64,000 nt of DNA from Macrotrachela quadricornifera (lineage: Eukaryota; Rotifera; Eurotatoria; Philodinida; Philodinidae), in assembly GCA_022393335.1 (NCBI GenBank), contig JAJEKB010020897.1, positions 706,742-770,741 of the forward strand. Reading direction: 5' to 3'. Under the pieces are notes generated by a model that did no database searches, had not been told where the DNA came from, and saw only the letters and a list, made by a program, of their open reading frames with translations. Made by a program: the position numbers and the translations under genes. Below are positions 47,735 to 59,853 of this stretch, piece after piece (position 1 is the first letter of the stretch; every line of letters starts with the position of its first letter).

Positions 47735-48070
47735 AATAAAAATTAAGATTGGTAGTAACTCCATAGTTATTTTATAATAATAACTAATAACCTTTACAAT
47801 ACATGAATCTAAAACGTCAAAGAATATAAAAGAGAAAATAAAAACAAAGAATTTTTCTTTCCTTTTTCTATGAAGAAAAAATTAATTGCGTTGTAAAATA
47901 TGCATGGATTATGATGGCTAATGTCAAAGGAACATTTTTTGTTCTGTATAGAAAAGAAAAAGAAACTTAATAACCCTACCTTTATATATCGAAGAAAATT
48001 TGTTATTCTTACATATTCTTATGTATTCTCTCAACAAGTCAAGTTTAATTTACCATAAAATTAATTTAAA

Positions 48071-49451
48071 ATGTTGCCATATAATAAACACTTAAATTCG
48101 AATAAAAATCAAAAGAGTAAAATACTTAATGATCAATGCCGAATATGTAGTGCTTCAGCTAAATATTTATATTTTGGTGTTATGTCATGTGAATCATGTA
48201 AAGTATTTTTTAAACGAAATGCTAATGCTGAACAAGTAAATTAAATATTTTTTCTTTTTCTTTTATTTTATAGTATTTTATTTAGTCAAAACTTAAATGT
48301 GATTTTGATAATCAATGTGAAATTAATATTAATACTCGACATGTATGTACATCATGTCGAATTGCTAAATGTTTTAAATGTGGAATGACTACGGACAAAT
48401 TTCGAGCATCAAGATCGGTTAAATCAAATACAAAATCTTTAATTAAAATACAAAAACAACATCAATCAGAACGAGTATAATTATTAATACAATAATATCT
48501 AATATTTAATTATTAAATATTATTTTTATAATAAAATTTTGACTTATAAAATTTCAAAATGAGATTTTTAATATTTGTCTTTTCTATTTCAGTAATCATA
48601 TTAAAAAATATGATGAAGAGAAAAAATTTATTATTACCTATAAAAATATTGTTTTGTTTATATTTCTCTTCCAGTTGCCAACATTAAATCTTTTACAATC
48701 TGATTCATCATTATTAGATAATAATCAATGGACTCTACTTTCTAATTTAATTAATAGTTATAATGAATCACAATTTTTATCACTTAGTCAACGTTTAATA
48801 GATACACATGATATATCAAAATATAATAATATATTATATCAATCACTTGTAGATCAATTCTTATTAATTACTTATGAAACAACAGGAAAATATCTTTGTT
48901 TAAATGAAGATCTACGAAAATTATCATCTGATGATCGTTCAATAATGCTTCGTAATGCTGCTGATCATGTATCATGTATGGGTTTTGAATTTATTATAAA
49001 TTATTATCATTTATTACATATTAATACTTTTTCCAATATACTTTCAACTATGTATGGAAAACGTCCGGTTGATCTTCATTTTTGGGCAATGAAATTTATT
49101 GATCCAGATATAATATTAATTAAATTAGGACTTTCATTATTTGCTTTTAGTGAAAATGCTTATTCATATAATGAAAATCTTTCAAAAGAATTAACTAATT
49201 CAATTCTTATATTTGAACTTCAAAGTAAATATGCTGAAATAACATGGAAATATCTTATTTATAAATATGGTTATTATGAAGGTGTTAAAAGATTTGTTAA
49301 TTTAATATCTTGGTTTTTAGCTATAACTATGTTTATGTCACATGCCCAAACACTTTCAACACATGTTAATGATGTTAATTCACTTGTTGAACAAACTGAA
49401 CTTACACTTGTTTTAGATGATGTTGATCAAATAATTCAAACAAAATCATAA
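48071..49451 (+). CDS. Nuclear hormone receptor, copy 2
   Basis: Exons 48071-48235, 48286-48474, 48675-49451; all phase 0; 376 residues, exactly the length of copy 1. The DNA-binding domain has all eight zinc Cys and the same CESCKVFFKR P-box. Differences from copy 1 include VMSCESC for VVSCESC, NAEQ before the splice site and CRIAKCFKCGM in finger 2. The ligand-binding exon carries CMGFEFIINYYHLLHI where copies 1, 3 and 4 have CxxCQFIMxYxHLL, so one Cys of the CxxC pair is lost. Introns are 50 and 200 bp. It starts the tandem array of four copies that runs off the right edge. Confidence 0.9.
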
Positions 49452-50356
49452 TCATCATTTCTGTTATATATTCTATGTAAAAATTTTGTTTTTTCGTCAT
49501 ATATTATTAAAAATTGTATGATGAAAGAAGAAAAAGGAATTTATCTTTTAGTAATAAAGTTCATCATTTTTTAATTATTTATATATAGAATCTTTTTTTT
49601 TCCTATATTTTCTCCTTAAACATTCAACTAATCGACATATATTATCATCTAAATTTACTACTCCTACATATTTTTGCTTCTCTTATATTTCAAATTATAG
49701 ACAGAAAAATAATCCTAAGAAAATTCATTTTGTATGTGCTCATAATATAAACAATGAAAAAAGGAGAAAATAGAGTGTGAACGATTCTTCTAAAATTCTA
49801 TTATGAAAGAAATTGAAATTCTACTTAAGTCATATCAAAACTAGTGGTCCAAATACTTTATTTTTCTATAAAAGAGTTGAAATTATTTTTTAATGAAAAG
49901 ATAAAGTGTCTTTTATTCTATTTGATGATTATCCAACTAGTATCATATTAATAAAATAGAAGATAAAAATTGTTTTGATTGAAAACTAGCTGATAGCATT
50001 AAAATGAAGTAATTAGTGGTAGTTTGGAATTAATTGAATTTTTTTTTATTAGGAGCGCTGTTCTTAATAAGAACAGCACGTGAAAAAAGTGTTCTTAATA
50101 AGAACATTTTATGTAAAATACATAGAAAATAAAAAATAATAACAAAACGAGGATTTTCTATGTTTAAACAAAGAAAGTTTTTTTTCTATCGGATAATGAA
50201 ATGTTCCTCGACTCGAGGGACATTAAATTTCAGCAGTTGGAAGCAAATAGAATTACCATTTTATTCATAATGATAAAATAAATTTTTGTATTTTATGTTG
50301 AATTTTTTCTTATTTTTAATATCATTTTTGAACAAAATTTTGATTGAATGACATTT
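49452..50356. other. 3' flank of receptor copy 2
   Basis: The first 470 bp or so match the 3' flank of copy 3 (about 52632-53090) closely, including CAAATTATAGACAGAAAAA and a block ending in AAAGTGTCTTTTATTCTATTTGAT. No gene. The two palindromes at 50059-50106 are listed separately. Confidence 0.7.
50059..50106. promoter_or_regulatory. Pair of identical 17 bp palindromes
   Basis: TGTTCTTAATAAGAACA occurs at 50059-50075 and again at 50090-50106. Each is a perfect palindrome of two TGTTCT half-sites pointing away from each other with a 5 bp spacer. Such symmetry suits a dimeric DNA-binding protein, but it could also be the residue of a short mobile element. Function is speculative. Confidence 0.3.
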
Positions 50357-50756
50357 NNNNNNNNNNNNNNNNNNNNNNNNNNNNNNNNNNNNNNNNNNNN
50401 NNNNNNNNNNNNNNNNNNNNNNNNNNNNNNNNNNNNNNNNNNNNNNNNNNNNNNNNNNNNNNNNNNNNNNNNNNNNNNNNNNNNNNNNNNNNNNNNNNNN
50501 NNNNNNNNNNNNNNNNNNNNNNNNNNNNNNNNNNNNNNNNNNNNNNNNNNNNNNNNNNNNNNNNNNNNNNNNNNNNNNNNNNNNNNNNNNNNNNNNNNNN
50601 NNNNNNNNNNNNNNNNNNNNNNNNNNNNNNNNNNNNNNNNNNNNNNNNNNNNNNNNNNNNNNNNNNNNNNNNNNNNNNNNNNNNNNNNNNNNNNNNNNNN
50701 NNNNNNNNNNNNNNNNNNNNNNNNNNNNNNNNNNNNNNNNNNNNNNNNNNNNNNNN
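50357..50756. other. Assembly gap (400 N)
   Basis: Exactly 400 undetermined bases between receptor copies 2 and 3. The size may be nominal. A tandem duplication boundary is expected here, which would explain the assembly break. Confidence 0.99.
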
Positions 50757-51192
50757 CTTTATCGTCATATATGATTATCTCATACAAAAAACATATTTTT
50801 ACATGTAGTATAAAGATTTTCTTCTTATTATATATTTTTGTTATTTATTTAATATGAAAATTAAAATTGATAGTAGCTCCATAGTTATTTTATAATGATG
50901 ACTAATAACTTTTAAAACACATGAATGCAAGACGTAAAAGAATATAAAAGACAAAAAAATAACAAAGATTTTTTTTCCTTTTTCTATATAGAAAAAAAAT
51001 AGTTGTGTTGTAATATATACGTGGATTCTAATGGCTAAGGTCAAAGGGACATTTTTTCGTTCTATACAGAAAAGAAAAAAAAATAACCTTAATAACCCTT
51101 TCTTTATATATCAAACAAAATTTGTCAGTCATACATATTCTTATATATTTTCTCGATAAATCAAGTTTAATTTATTATAAAATTAATTTAAA

Positions 51193-52631
51193 ATGTTACC
51201 GTATAATAACATCTTATATTCAAACAACAATCGAAAGATTAAAATAATTGATGATCAATGTCGAATATGTGGTGCTTCAGCTAAATATTTATATTTTGGT
51301 GTTATGTCATGTGAATCATGTAAAATGTTTTTCAAGAGAAGTGCTAATACTGGACAGGTTACTTAAATATTTTTTGTTCTCATTTTATTTTATAGTATTT
51401 TATTTAGTCAAAACTTAAATGTGATTTTGATAATCAATGTGAAATTAATATTAATACTCGACATGTATGTACATCATGTCGAATTGCTAAATGTTTTAAA
51501 TGTGGAATGACTACGGACAAATTTCGAGCATCAAGATCGGTTAAATCAAATACTAAATCTTTAATTAAAATACAAAAACAACATCAATCAGAACGAGTAT
51601 AATTATTAATATAATAACATCTAATATTTAGTTAGTACATATTATTTTTATAATAAAATTTTGACTTATAAAATTTCAAAATGAGATTTTTAATATTTGT
51701 TTCTTTTCTATTTCAGTAATCATATTAAAAACATGATGAAGAGCAAAAATTTTTATTATTAACTATAAAAATTCGATAAAAAAATGAAAATATTATCAAT
51801 TTAATTATCATTATAAAATTGTTAAAATATTTTTTTATTTATATTTCCTTCTAGTTATCAACATTAAATCTTTCACAATCAGATTCATCATTATTAGATA
51901 ATAATCAATGTATTCTATTTTCTAATTTAATAAATAGTTATAATGAATCAAAACTTTTATCAATTAGTCAACGTTTAATAGATACACATGCTATATCAAA
52001 ATATGATGATATTATATATCAATCACTTGTAGAAGAATTTTTAGAAACAATTTATGAAACAACAGGAAAATATCTTTGTTTAAATGAAGATCTACGAAAA
52101 TTATTATGTGTTGATCGTTCAATAATGCTTCGTAATGCTGCTGATAATGTATCATGTATGAGCTGTCAATTTATTATGAATTATTGTCATTTATTAGATC
52201 TTAATACTTTTTCCAATATATTTTCAACAATGTATGGAAAACATGCAGTTGATCTTCATTTTTGGGCAATGAAATTTATTGGTTCAGATACAATATTAAT
52301 TAAATTAGCACTTTCATTATTTGCTTTTAGTGAAAATACTTATTCATATAATGGAAATATTTCAAAAGAATTAACTAATTCAATTCTTATATTTGAAATT
52401 CAAAGTAAATATGCTGAAATAACATGGAAATATCTTATTTATAAATATGGTTATTATGAAGGTGTTAAAAGATTTGTTAATTTAATATCTTGGTTTTTAG
52501 CTATAACTATGTTTATGTCTCATGCACAAACTCTTACAACACATGTTAATGATGTTAATTCACTTGTTGAACAAACTGAACTTACACTTATTTTAGATGA
52601 TGTTGATCAAATAATTGAAACAGAATCATAA
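51193..52631 (+). CDS. Nuclear hormone receptor, copy 3
   Basis: Exons 51193-51357, 51408-51596, 51855-52631; phase 0 throughout; 376 residues. The P-box is CESCKMFFKR. Finger 2 is almost identical to copy 2 at the DNA level, as is the following intron start. The donor of intron 1 reads CAG|GTTACT instead of the GTAAGT/GTAAAT of the other copies, a weak splice site. In the ligand-binding exon LLCVDRSIM replaces LSSDDRSIM, and the tail is QIIETES rather than QIIQTKS. The spacing to copy 2 is about 3.1 kb start to start, including the gap. Confidence 0.88.
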
Positions 52632-53544
52632 ACATCTCTATTCTATTATATACTCTATGTAAAGATTTTGTTTTTTCGTCATATATTATTAAAAATTGTA
52701 TGATGAAAGAAGAAAAAGGAATTTATTTTTTAGTAATAAAGTTCATCATTTTTTAATTATTTTCAAATAGAATTGCTTAAACATTCAATTAGTCGACACA
52801 TATTATCACCTAAATTTACTACTCCTAGATAGTTTTGCTTCACTTATATTTCAAATTATAGACAGAAAAACAAACTCCTAAGAAAATTCATTTTGTATGT
52901 GCTCATAATATAAACAACGAAAAAAAAGAGAAAACAAAGTGTAAATGGTTCTTCTCAAATTCTAATATGCAAGAAATTGAAATTCTACTTAAGTCATATT
53001 AAAACTGGTGGTCCAAATACTTTATTTTTGTATAAAAGAGTTGAAATTTATTTTTTTTAATGAAAAGATAAAGTGTCTTTTATTCTATTTGATCATGATT
53101 CAACTAATCTATATATATAAAGAAGAATGTTTGTCTGTTTGCTATGCAGTCAGTCCCTGTGATAGCTCATGTCACAAGACTTTTCACACTACTTCCTTAG
53201 CTCCTGAGGAAAGTCGATGTGGGGTTGGGACTACCAAACGGGATGCGCGGAATGGGTTGGATGAATTTTCATCGCGATCAATACAGATCGAGATTCTGAT
53301 GAGTCTGTTCGCTATGTATTTAGTCATCGTGAGAGATAGTGTCACGGAACTATCCGCATCAGTTCTTTGAGTGCTGAGGAAAGTCAGCAGAGTGATTGAG
53401 GGTGAGAAAGGGAAGCGTGCGTGAAACTTCATCCAAGTCGTAAGAGACCGTAATTTTATTCACTTTCTAATCAAATGACACAGTTCAGTGCAAATTTGAG
53501 AGCGATCGTGTCCAGAGTGGATGCGAGTAAGGATGTCAGCTTGA

Positions 53545-53860
53545 GCCCGATGAGAAGAGGTCCACTGAAGATGCCTGATACATGACGGGAAAAGCTCTGT
53601 AGCAAAGGTTCCAGGTACTGTGAAAAAAGTCCTTTGAAAGAGGTATCACGGGCGGCTAGAAGAGTTTTATGGCGAATACCTAACGCATAGCAGGAATAAT
53701 CCTATTAAAGATGCCTGACGCATACCAGTAAAAGTTCTGTTCTAGAAGTTTCAGGTGTGACGGGAAAATTTGTGTTGCAGATGGCTCACCCACAGCAGGG
53801 AACAGTCCTGCAGAAGACGTGTTATGTACAGCAGAAAAAGTCGGGTGGAAGATGCAAAAC
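53545..53860. repeat. Degenerate minisatellite, unit about 35 bp
   Basis: Around eight imperfect units based on GAAGATGCCTGACGCATAGC and AGGAAAAGTCCTGT. The best-preserved units are near 53565-53610, 53690-53740 and 53785-53850. Confidence 0.55.
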
Positions 53861-54274
53861 TTTAACCATATTCTCTTTTCATGGGGTACCTCCTCTAGTT
53901 TAAAATAAAACATATTCAAATGCCAATTTAATCGATGAAATATTTTATTTTCATAAGACGTAATTTTTTTGAAGTTAACGTATTTAACACATAATATGAT
54001 TTTTCATTTATCTTTTTAAATAATATCTTTTTTTATTGTCTATTGTATGCAATTAATATTATCATTGTTTTTCATTTTATCGGACACATGATAAATAGTT
54101 TTATCGAAGGACTTAATGAATAAATAATTATTCATGAAATCTTTTAGCAGGATTATAGGATGAAAAGTTATTCATTTTCTTTAAATAGTAGTATTTAGTA
54201 TAGTGTGATAAAAGAGTCATGGATAACTGAAAATGATTACAATATTGTTTTATTGTTATTCATAGAAACTTTAG

Positions 54275-54535
54275 AGTAATATGGATGCGTTTCAATGCGC
54301 TTAAAAAATATTTGAAACGCGTTAAACATTTTTCAGAAGCATGTTGAGGCGCGGTTAATGTTTTCTCTGATTGCGTCTAAACACATTGTATAGAAAAACT
54401 GTGTTCAGACGCGTTTCAAAATTTTCTAACTGCATCTCAATGTGTTCAATATTGAAAATGCGTTTGGATGCATCGTAGAATGATTTTTAATTGCATTTGA
54501 ACGCGTCTCAACGCATCGACTTTACGTTTCGTGCT
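54275..54535. repeat. Array of degenerate GCGTTT/AACGCG motifs
   Basis: At least ten variants of GCGTTTCAATGCG, GAAACGCGTT and AACGCGTCTC in both orientations, with the two ends weakly inverted to each other (GATGCGTTTCAATGCG and, from the right, GATGCGTTGAGACGCG). Possibly a decayed MITE; no target duplication could be defined. Confidence 0.4.
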
Positions 54536-54739
54536 TACATGGGAAATCAAAATATTATATAAGATATTATTTTATATATTGATTTTATAGAGAAAAACGT
54601 AGAAGATTGTAATTCAACATGTTTTTAGTTATTATTTATGTTCTTATGAGATGCTCCTCAATTTTTAGTTTTATCATACTAAATGTCAGTGTTAAGATTA
54701 ATGTTCGAGATAAGATGATATTTTCTGTTGAAATCATAC

Positions 54740-56031
54740 TATTGAGATAATTTAATTTCACTCATTCAATATATATTATTATGAAATAAATCATTTCTTT
54801 TGATTGAGATGCTTATTTAGTTCATAGTTGACTAAACAAATGTCTTGAAGACAATGTAGATGTCAATAGTTTGAATTTTTTTTTTGTTTCACCATTTAAT
54901 CTATTTTTAAATACCATAATATAATCGGATTGTTCTAACCTTTTCATTGATGAATTTTTTCTTAAATAGTTTTATAATGATTTTTATATTTTTTCTTAAT
55001 ACCTTCCTACTATTAATTAATATGAATATCTAAATGAGTTGATTAATTGTAATTTTGTCTTTGAGAAATTATTCAAGAATGATTATCTATTTTTAAGATA
55101 CATTTTTTTTTTGAGACAATGTAAATAGAATGAAGCTCAGAAGAAAAACAGGAATTTGAGCTTGAAGCGCTTAATTAGTAAGAAAATACAGGAAAATGAG
55201 CTCAGACTGATTATGATGATAGAAAAAAGTAAAATGTCATGTTGTATCTTGTGTATAAAAATGTAAACAGGACTCTATGTAACTAAGAAATATTTTCCAG
55301 TGTGATATTAATTATTTATTAAAAGAAAATAGAAATATATTAGATAAAGATGTAGCACAAATTAGTCTTTTGATCATGCATATTTAGCCTTTTATAATCG
55401 TCCCATCCGTCCACTATTTGAGTTACTTTTAAATGATTCACACAAGTTAAAAATATACAATGGAATACAAAATGACAAGAAACTTTTGTATACAATGCTT
55501 TATTAATATTTTCTTGAAAATATACAACATGTCAGTGGATGACTTGTTTTTTTTTAATTTTGTTCATCCATTATTTCCATTATATACGCTCATCTATTTT
55601 TCGTTATTTTATCGCTAATAAATTCTTTCATAGAAATATAATTTTTTTGTTCATTGTATGTTCTATACACAATATTTCTAGTATTTATTTATAATGAAAA
55701 GAAAAATTTTAGTAGTAGTTCTATAGTTATTTTATGATTATAACTAATAAATGTAAGAGGATATAAGAAAATAGAAGAAATAAAGTGGAAACATTTTTTA
55801 TGAAAAAAAAAAAAACTTAATTGAGTTGTGAAATGTGAATGTTATAATGGTTAATGTCGTTGATATATTTTTTTGTTCTGCATAGAAGAAAAAAAACAGA
55901 CTTGATAACACATCTTATATATATATATAGAAAAATCTGTTTTTTGTTATTTATTTTTTCAATAGACAAACTTTTATTTCTTATTAAATTAAGGTAGAGT
56001 GTTAACAACCGATAACTTGTTATACTCGTCA
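54740..56031. repeat. Long duplicated 5' flank of copy 4 (matches 62520-63687)
   Basis: Upstream DNA of receptor copy 4. Its sequence runs collinear with the DNA upstream of copy 5: ATTCAACATATATTATTATGAAAT, then a TTGATTGAGAT block, ATCGGATTGTAC/TCTAA, and the last 300 bp up to the start codon. Several small indels separate the two. It differs from the flanks of copies 1-3, so copies 4 and 5 arose from a later, separate duplication. Confidence 0.75.
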
Positions 56032-59000
56032 ATGATGATTAAAAGTGAAAAATTGAAAAAATCTCTTCAAACATGTCGAATATGTGATGCTCCTGCTAAA
56101 TATTTATATTTTGGTGTTATTTCATGTGAATCATGTAAAATGTTTTTTAAACGACATGCTAATGCTGAACAAGTAAGTTAAATGCTTTTTTTAAAAGTTT
56201 ACAGTAACTCTTTCAGGAGAGAATTGTTTTTATTAACTGCAAAACTATTTTCAATCTTGTTTATGGATCTAATCAAAAGGCATTATAGTCATACATTTTA
56301 ACACTGTATCTTCTATATTCCAGGAGCTGATTATAGTTTCATGATCATTTATGATGATGAATTTGAATTATGCCATCTGATAAGACCTTTAATCAAAGTC
56401 AAAATCGATCATGACTGTCTATTCATAATTGTGAAAACGGTGTAAACAAATAAAGAGTAATAATTCGAAAGAGAAATGATATATACTGTATAAATTGAAG
56501 AGGAACGTAAATTCGTCAATGAGAATAGGAATATTCGTGAAAAACAAAAGGTTAGAGAAGAAAAGAGAAATTATGATGTTACTGTACCTTAGCAGCAAGA
56601 ACAATGGATATTTGAAAACGAATTTATATAAGATAATATATATATTTATTTATGATGTTAATAACCTTATATATATTTAGTAGTCTAATGTGCACTAAGC
56701 ATCTTTTTCTCTAGTGGAGAATAAATGGGCTAAAAATAACCCATCCATCTCTAAAGAGTTATATTGTTTATATTATTTCATTTAGGCAGTACCTAAATGT
56801 TATTTTGATAATCAATGTGAAATTAATATGAATAAAAGACGTGTATGTACATCATGTCGACTTGCTAAATGTTTTAAATGTGGAATGACTACGGACAAAT
56901 TTCGAGCACCGAGATCGGTTAAATCAAATACAAAATCTTTAGTGAAAAAACAACAAGAACAAAAACCGGAACGAGTAAGATTTTATTAATATCATTTAAA
57001 ATATAATGATATATACAATATTAGGAAATAAAAATTTAATAATCTTGATAATTATCTATAAATAAAGATAAAAATATTCTCAGGAAAGTAAAAATTTGTT
57101 GAAGACGGCCGACATGACTAGTCCGGAATGTCCATAATATGCGTCAGGTCTAGTCTTAAATGTCTTTCCAACCCGTCAAGACTAGTATAGATCGTCCTTG
57201 CATCTGCTCATATGTGGCCGACTTTTTGTTGGACTAGTCCGAACTAGTCAAGAAGTTAAAAAAAAGAAGCTGAAAGATAGATTCGAGCTTATAACCTGTC
57301 CATCTTCACTGTTGTCATGGCATCATGCCGACATATTTGGACGCTACTGTAGGTGGGCGTCCGATCGTATAGTCTGTAGAGCAGAATGGTAGCAGTCTAT
57401 TTGATAGTCCATTCTATTGATCGAAGTAAAGAAGTTCTAACTAGTCTTAAGCGTTCAAAAAATCCATCATCCTTTTAGTCTTTGATTACAATAGATGTCT
57501 TAGAATCACGTCTAGACTGTGTACAAAATCTATCATGGTTTATGCCTGTCTTTCTACTTCATCCAGACTAGTCCGTAAATAAAAGAATTAAAATCAGTAA
57601 TGGAAAAGATGCGTATTTGCAAGTATTTGATACAACAGTATTACATGTGAAGCAAGTATTATCTAAATAGAGTCATTAATACAATTTCAAGTCAACGTCA
57701 TATCATGAGTATACTAGTGAAGAATTGCATGGTAGTACTTGGCCTAATTTTATCATTTGTATAATTTATGAAAAAGAGTCTCTGATCATATCACGTATAT
57801 TCCTATGGTTCAAATCATGTCTAAAAATTATTAATATTACTGCATTTTTATGTCCTAGATGTACTTTTGCTACGCTGATGGATTTCAAATGATCAGTGTA
57901 CGTATTGTCTAGGATGGACGTCATAATTCTCAGTCTTTTGTGACCGTTTAATAGTGGTTTTTTCTAAGACATGCAATAGCGACACCTTATTTAATATAAG
58001 ACTGTTTGTTGATTTTCTCCAGTCGTTCATTGTTATTGAACATACATAAAAATTGTATTTAATATGCAGGACTATCGCGATCGGGGGGACGGGGAAACCC
58101 CCCAATCTTGAGAATTTTCTTTTTTTTTGCTCGATGCTGTTTAAAAAATTTTAGGAAATTTTCAAAAATTTCTAGCACTCTAAAAATCTCGAAAATTTTT
58201 TAATAAATCTGTAATTTTTTCTTTGAAGTTTCGATAATTTATAGACATTTTTGAAAAAATTTTTGTCCTCTCAATCTTTACCTCCTCGCGACAGCCTTCT
58301 TGATATGTATCTTTATCGCTAGTAATTCTTCTTTATAAATATAATATATTGATTATAATATTTGCAAAGGAATTTCTTTATTATTATGCATGAACGTAAA
58401 TAATCTTTTATTAATGAAAATAAATAAAAGTTGGATGTTGTTAAGAGTAAATGACAGCATAAAAATCATGTCGAAATATGTAGAAGTATGTTCAGAATCA
58501 TTTGTTTCAGCTGGTTAAACATCATATATAAATAATACAAAGTTCACTTGTTCGAATCTAACCTACATCTATATATTCATTTCATTTAGACTAGTCTCTG
58601 ACGATAATTACAATAGTTCGAGATATACAGTTTACGGCTACGTGAGAGACGACGGTATTATTGAACATTGCTTTTTTTCCCTACGAATATATATACGACG
58701 GTCGTCAGGACGATCTATCGTATCTAGGTTTTTTCTCAAAAAATCGCCATCTGAAACTAGCGCAACCATACTCAATATTCACACACATATAAAAATCCCT
58801 AAACAGACTATCGTCTCTATCGCTCGTCCTGACTAATCTATCCGATGACGGTCAAAATGTTGGGACTAGTCATGACGAGATCGCTTTTGAGACTATGACT
58901 AGACAAGACAGTAAGTCATTATTAGAAAAAAGACGCGTCTTTTCACTCGTCCTTTGCATAACTGGGTTATCAGTTGAATTTTATGAATTCGTTTTTTTAT

Positions 59001-59829
59001 CAAATCATAATTTAATTATCATTATAAAATAATTTATTGTTTATTTCTCTTCTAGTTACCAACATTAAATCTTTTACAATCTGATTCATCATTATTAAAT
59101 AATAATCAATGGATTCTGCTTTCTAATTTAATAAATACTTATAATGAATCGAAATTATTATCAATTAGTCAACGTTTAGTAGATACACATCATATATCAA
59201 AATATAATAATATATTATATCAATCATTTGTAGATCAATTCTTAACAATTACTTATGAAACAACAGGAAAATATATTTATTCAAATGAAGATCTTTGTAA
59301 TTTATCATCTGATTATCGTTCAATAATGCTTCGTAATGCTGCTGATCATGTATCATGTATGGGTTGTCAATTTATTATGAATTATTGTCATTTATTACGT
59401 CTTAATACTTTTTCCAATATACTTTCAACTATGTATGGAAAACGTGCAGTTGATATTCATGTTTGGGCAGGAAAATTTATTGATCCAGATATAATATTAA
59501 TTAAATTAGCACTTTCATTATTTGCTTTTAGTGAAAATGCTTATTCATATAATGAAAATATTTCAAAAGAATTAACTAATTCAATTCTTATATTTAATAT
59601 TCAAAGTAAATATGCTGAAATAACATGGAAATATCTTATTTATAAATATGGTTATTATGAAGCTGTTAAAAGATTTGTTAATTTAATATCTTGGCTTTTA
59701 GCTATAACTATGTTTATGTCACATGCCCAAACACTTTCAACACATGTTAATGATGTTGATTCACTTGTTGAACAAACTGAACTTACACTTATTTTAGATG
59801 ATGTTGATCAAATAATTCAAACAAATTAA
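56032..59829 (+). CDS. Nuclear hormone receptor, copy 4
   Basis: Exons 56032-56172, 56786-56974, 59056-59829; phase 0; 367 residues from the first ATG (MMIKSEK). The zinc fingers are intact (CRICDAPAKYLYFGVISCESCKMFFKR; VCTSCRLAKCFKCGM). Exon 2 starts AVPKCYFDNQ instead of SKLKCDFDNQ. The start that copy 5 uses is GTG here (55999), preceded by the same flank, so translation probably begins 11 codons further in, which removes only the non-conserved N-terminal tip. The protein ends IIQTN, one codon shorter than copies 1-3. Introns are far larger than in the other copies (613 bp and 2081 bp), intron 2 through inserted repeat DNA. A 1.06 kb TIR element lies 24 bp after the stop. Confidence 0.86.
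57080..58980. repeat. Inserted repeat DNA in intron 2 of copy 4
   Basis: Copies 1-3 have introns of 200-316 bp here, while copy 4 has 2081 bp, so roughly 1.8 kb is extra. The insert is marked by many GACTAGTC-like palindromic motifs near both ends (about 57110-57250, 57420-57570 and 58855-58910), for example GACATGACTAGTCCGG at the left and GGGACTAGTCATGACG at the right. No transposase frame is visible. A nested block with GGGGGACGGGGAAACCCCCC near 58082 may be a separate insertion. Confidence 0.5.
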
Positions 59830-59853
59830 CAATTATTTCTATTATATATTTAA

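Larger units (their letters stand above)
52632..54740. other. 3' flank of copy 3 and repeat-rich spacer
   Basis: 52632-53095 matches the flank of copy 2. 53100-53480 is a GC-richer block with internally repeated CTGAGGAAAGTC and GAGATT/TCATCG motifs following a TATATATATAAAGAAGAATGTTTG start; it looks like an old repeat but has no assignable ends. The minisatellite and the GCGTTT array are listed separately. No gene is seen. Confidence 0.5.

Noticed and set aside
50293..50857. Frames spanning the 400 N gap
   Set aside because: Artefacts of translating undetermined bases.
53008..53432. Frames of 82-120 codons on both strands
   Set aside because: Located in the repeat-like block after copy 3, no domain signature, no splice support.
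55999..56031. GTG as start of receptor copy 4
   Set aside because: Non-ATG starts are rare in animals and two ATGs follow in frame before the conserved domain; treated as a lost start codon instead.
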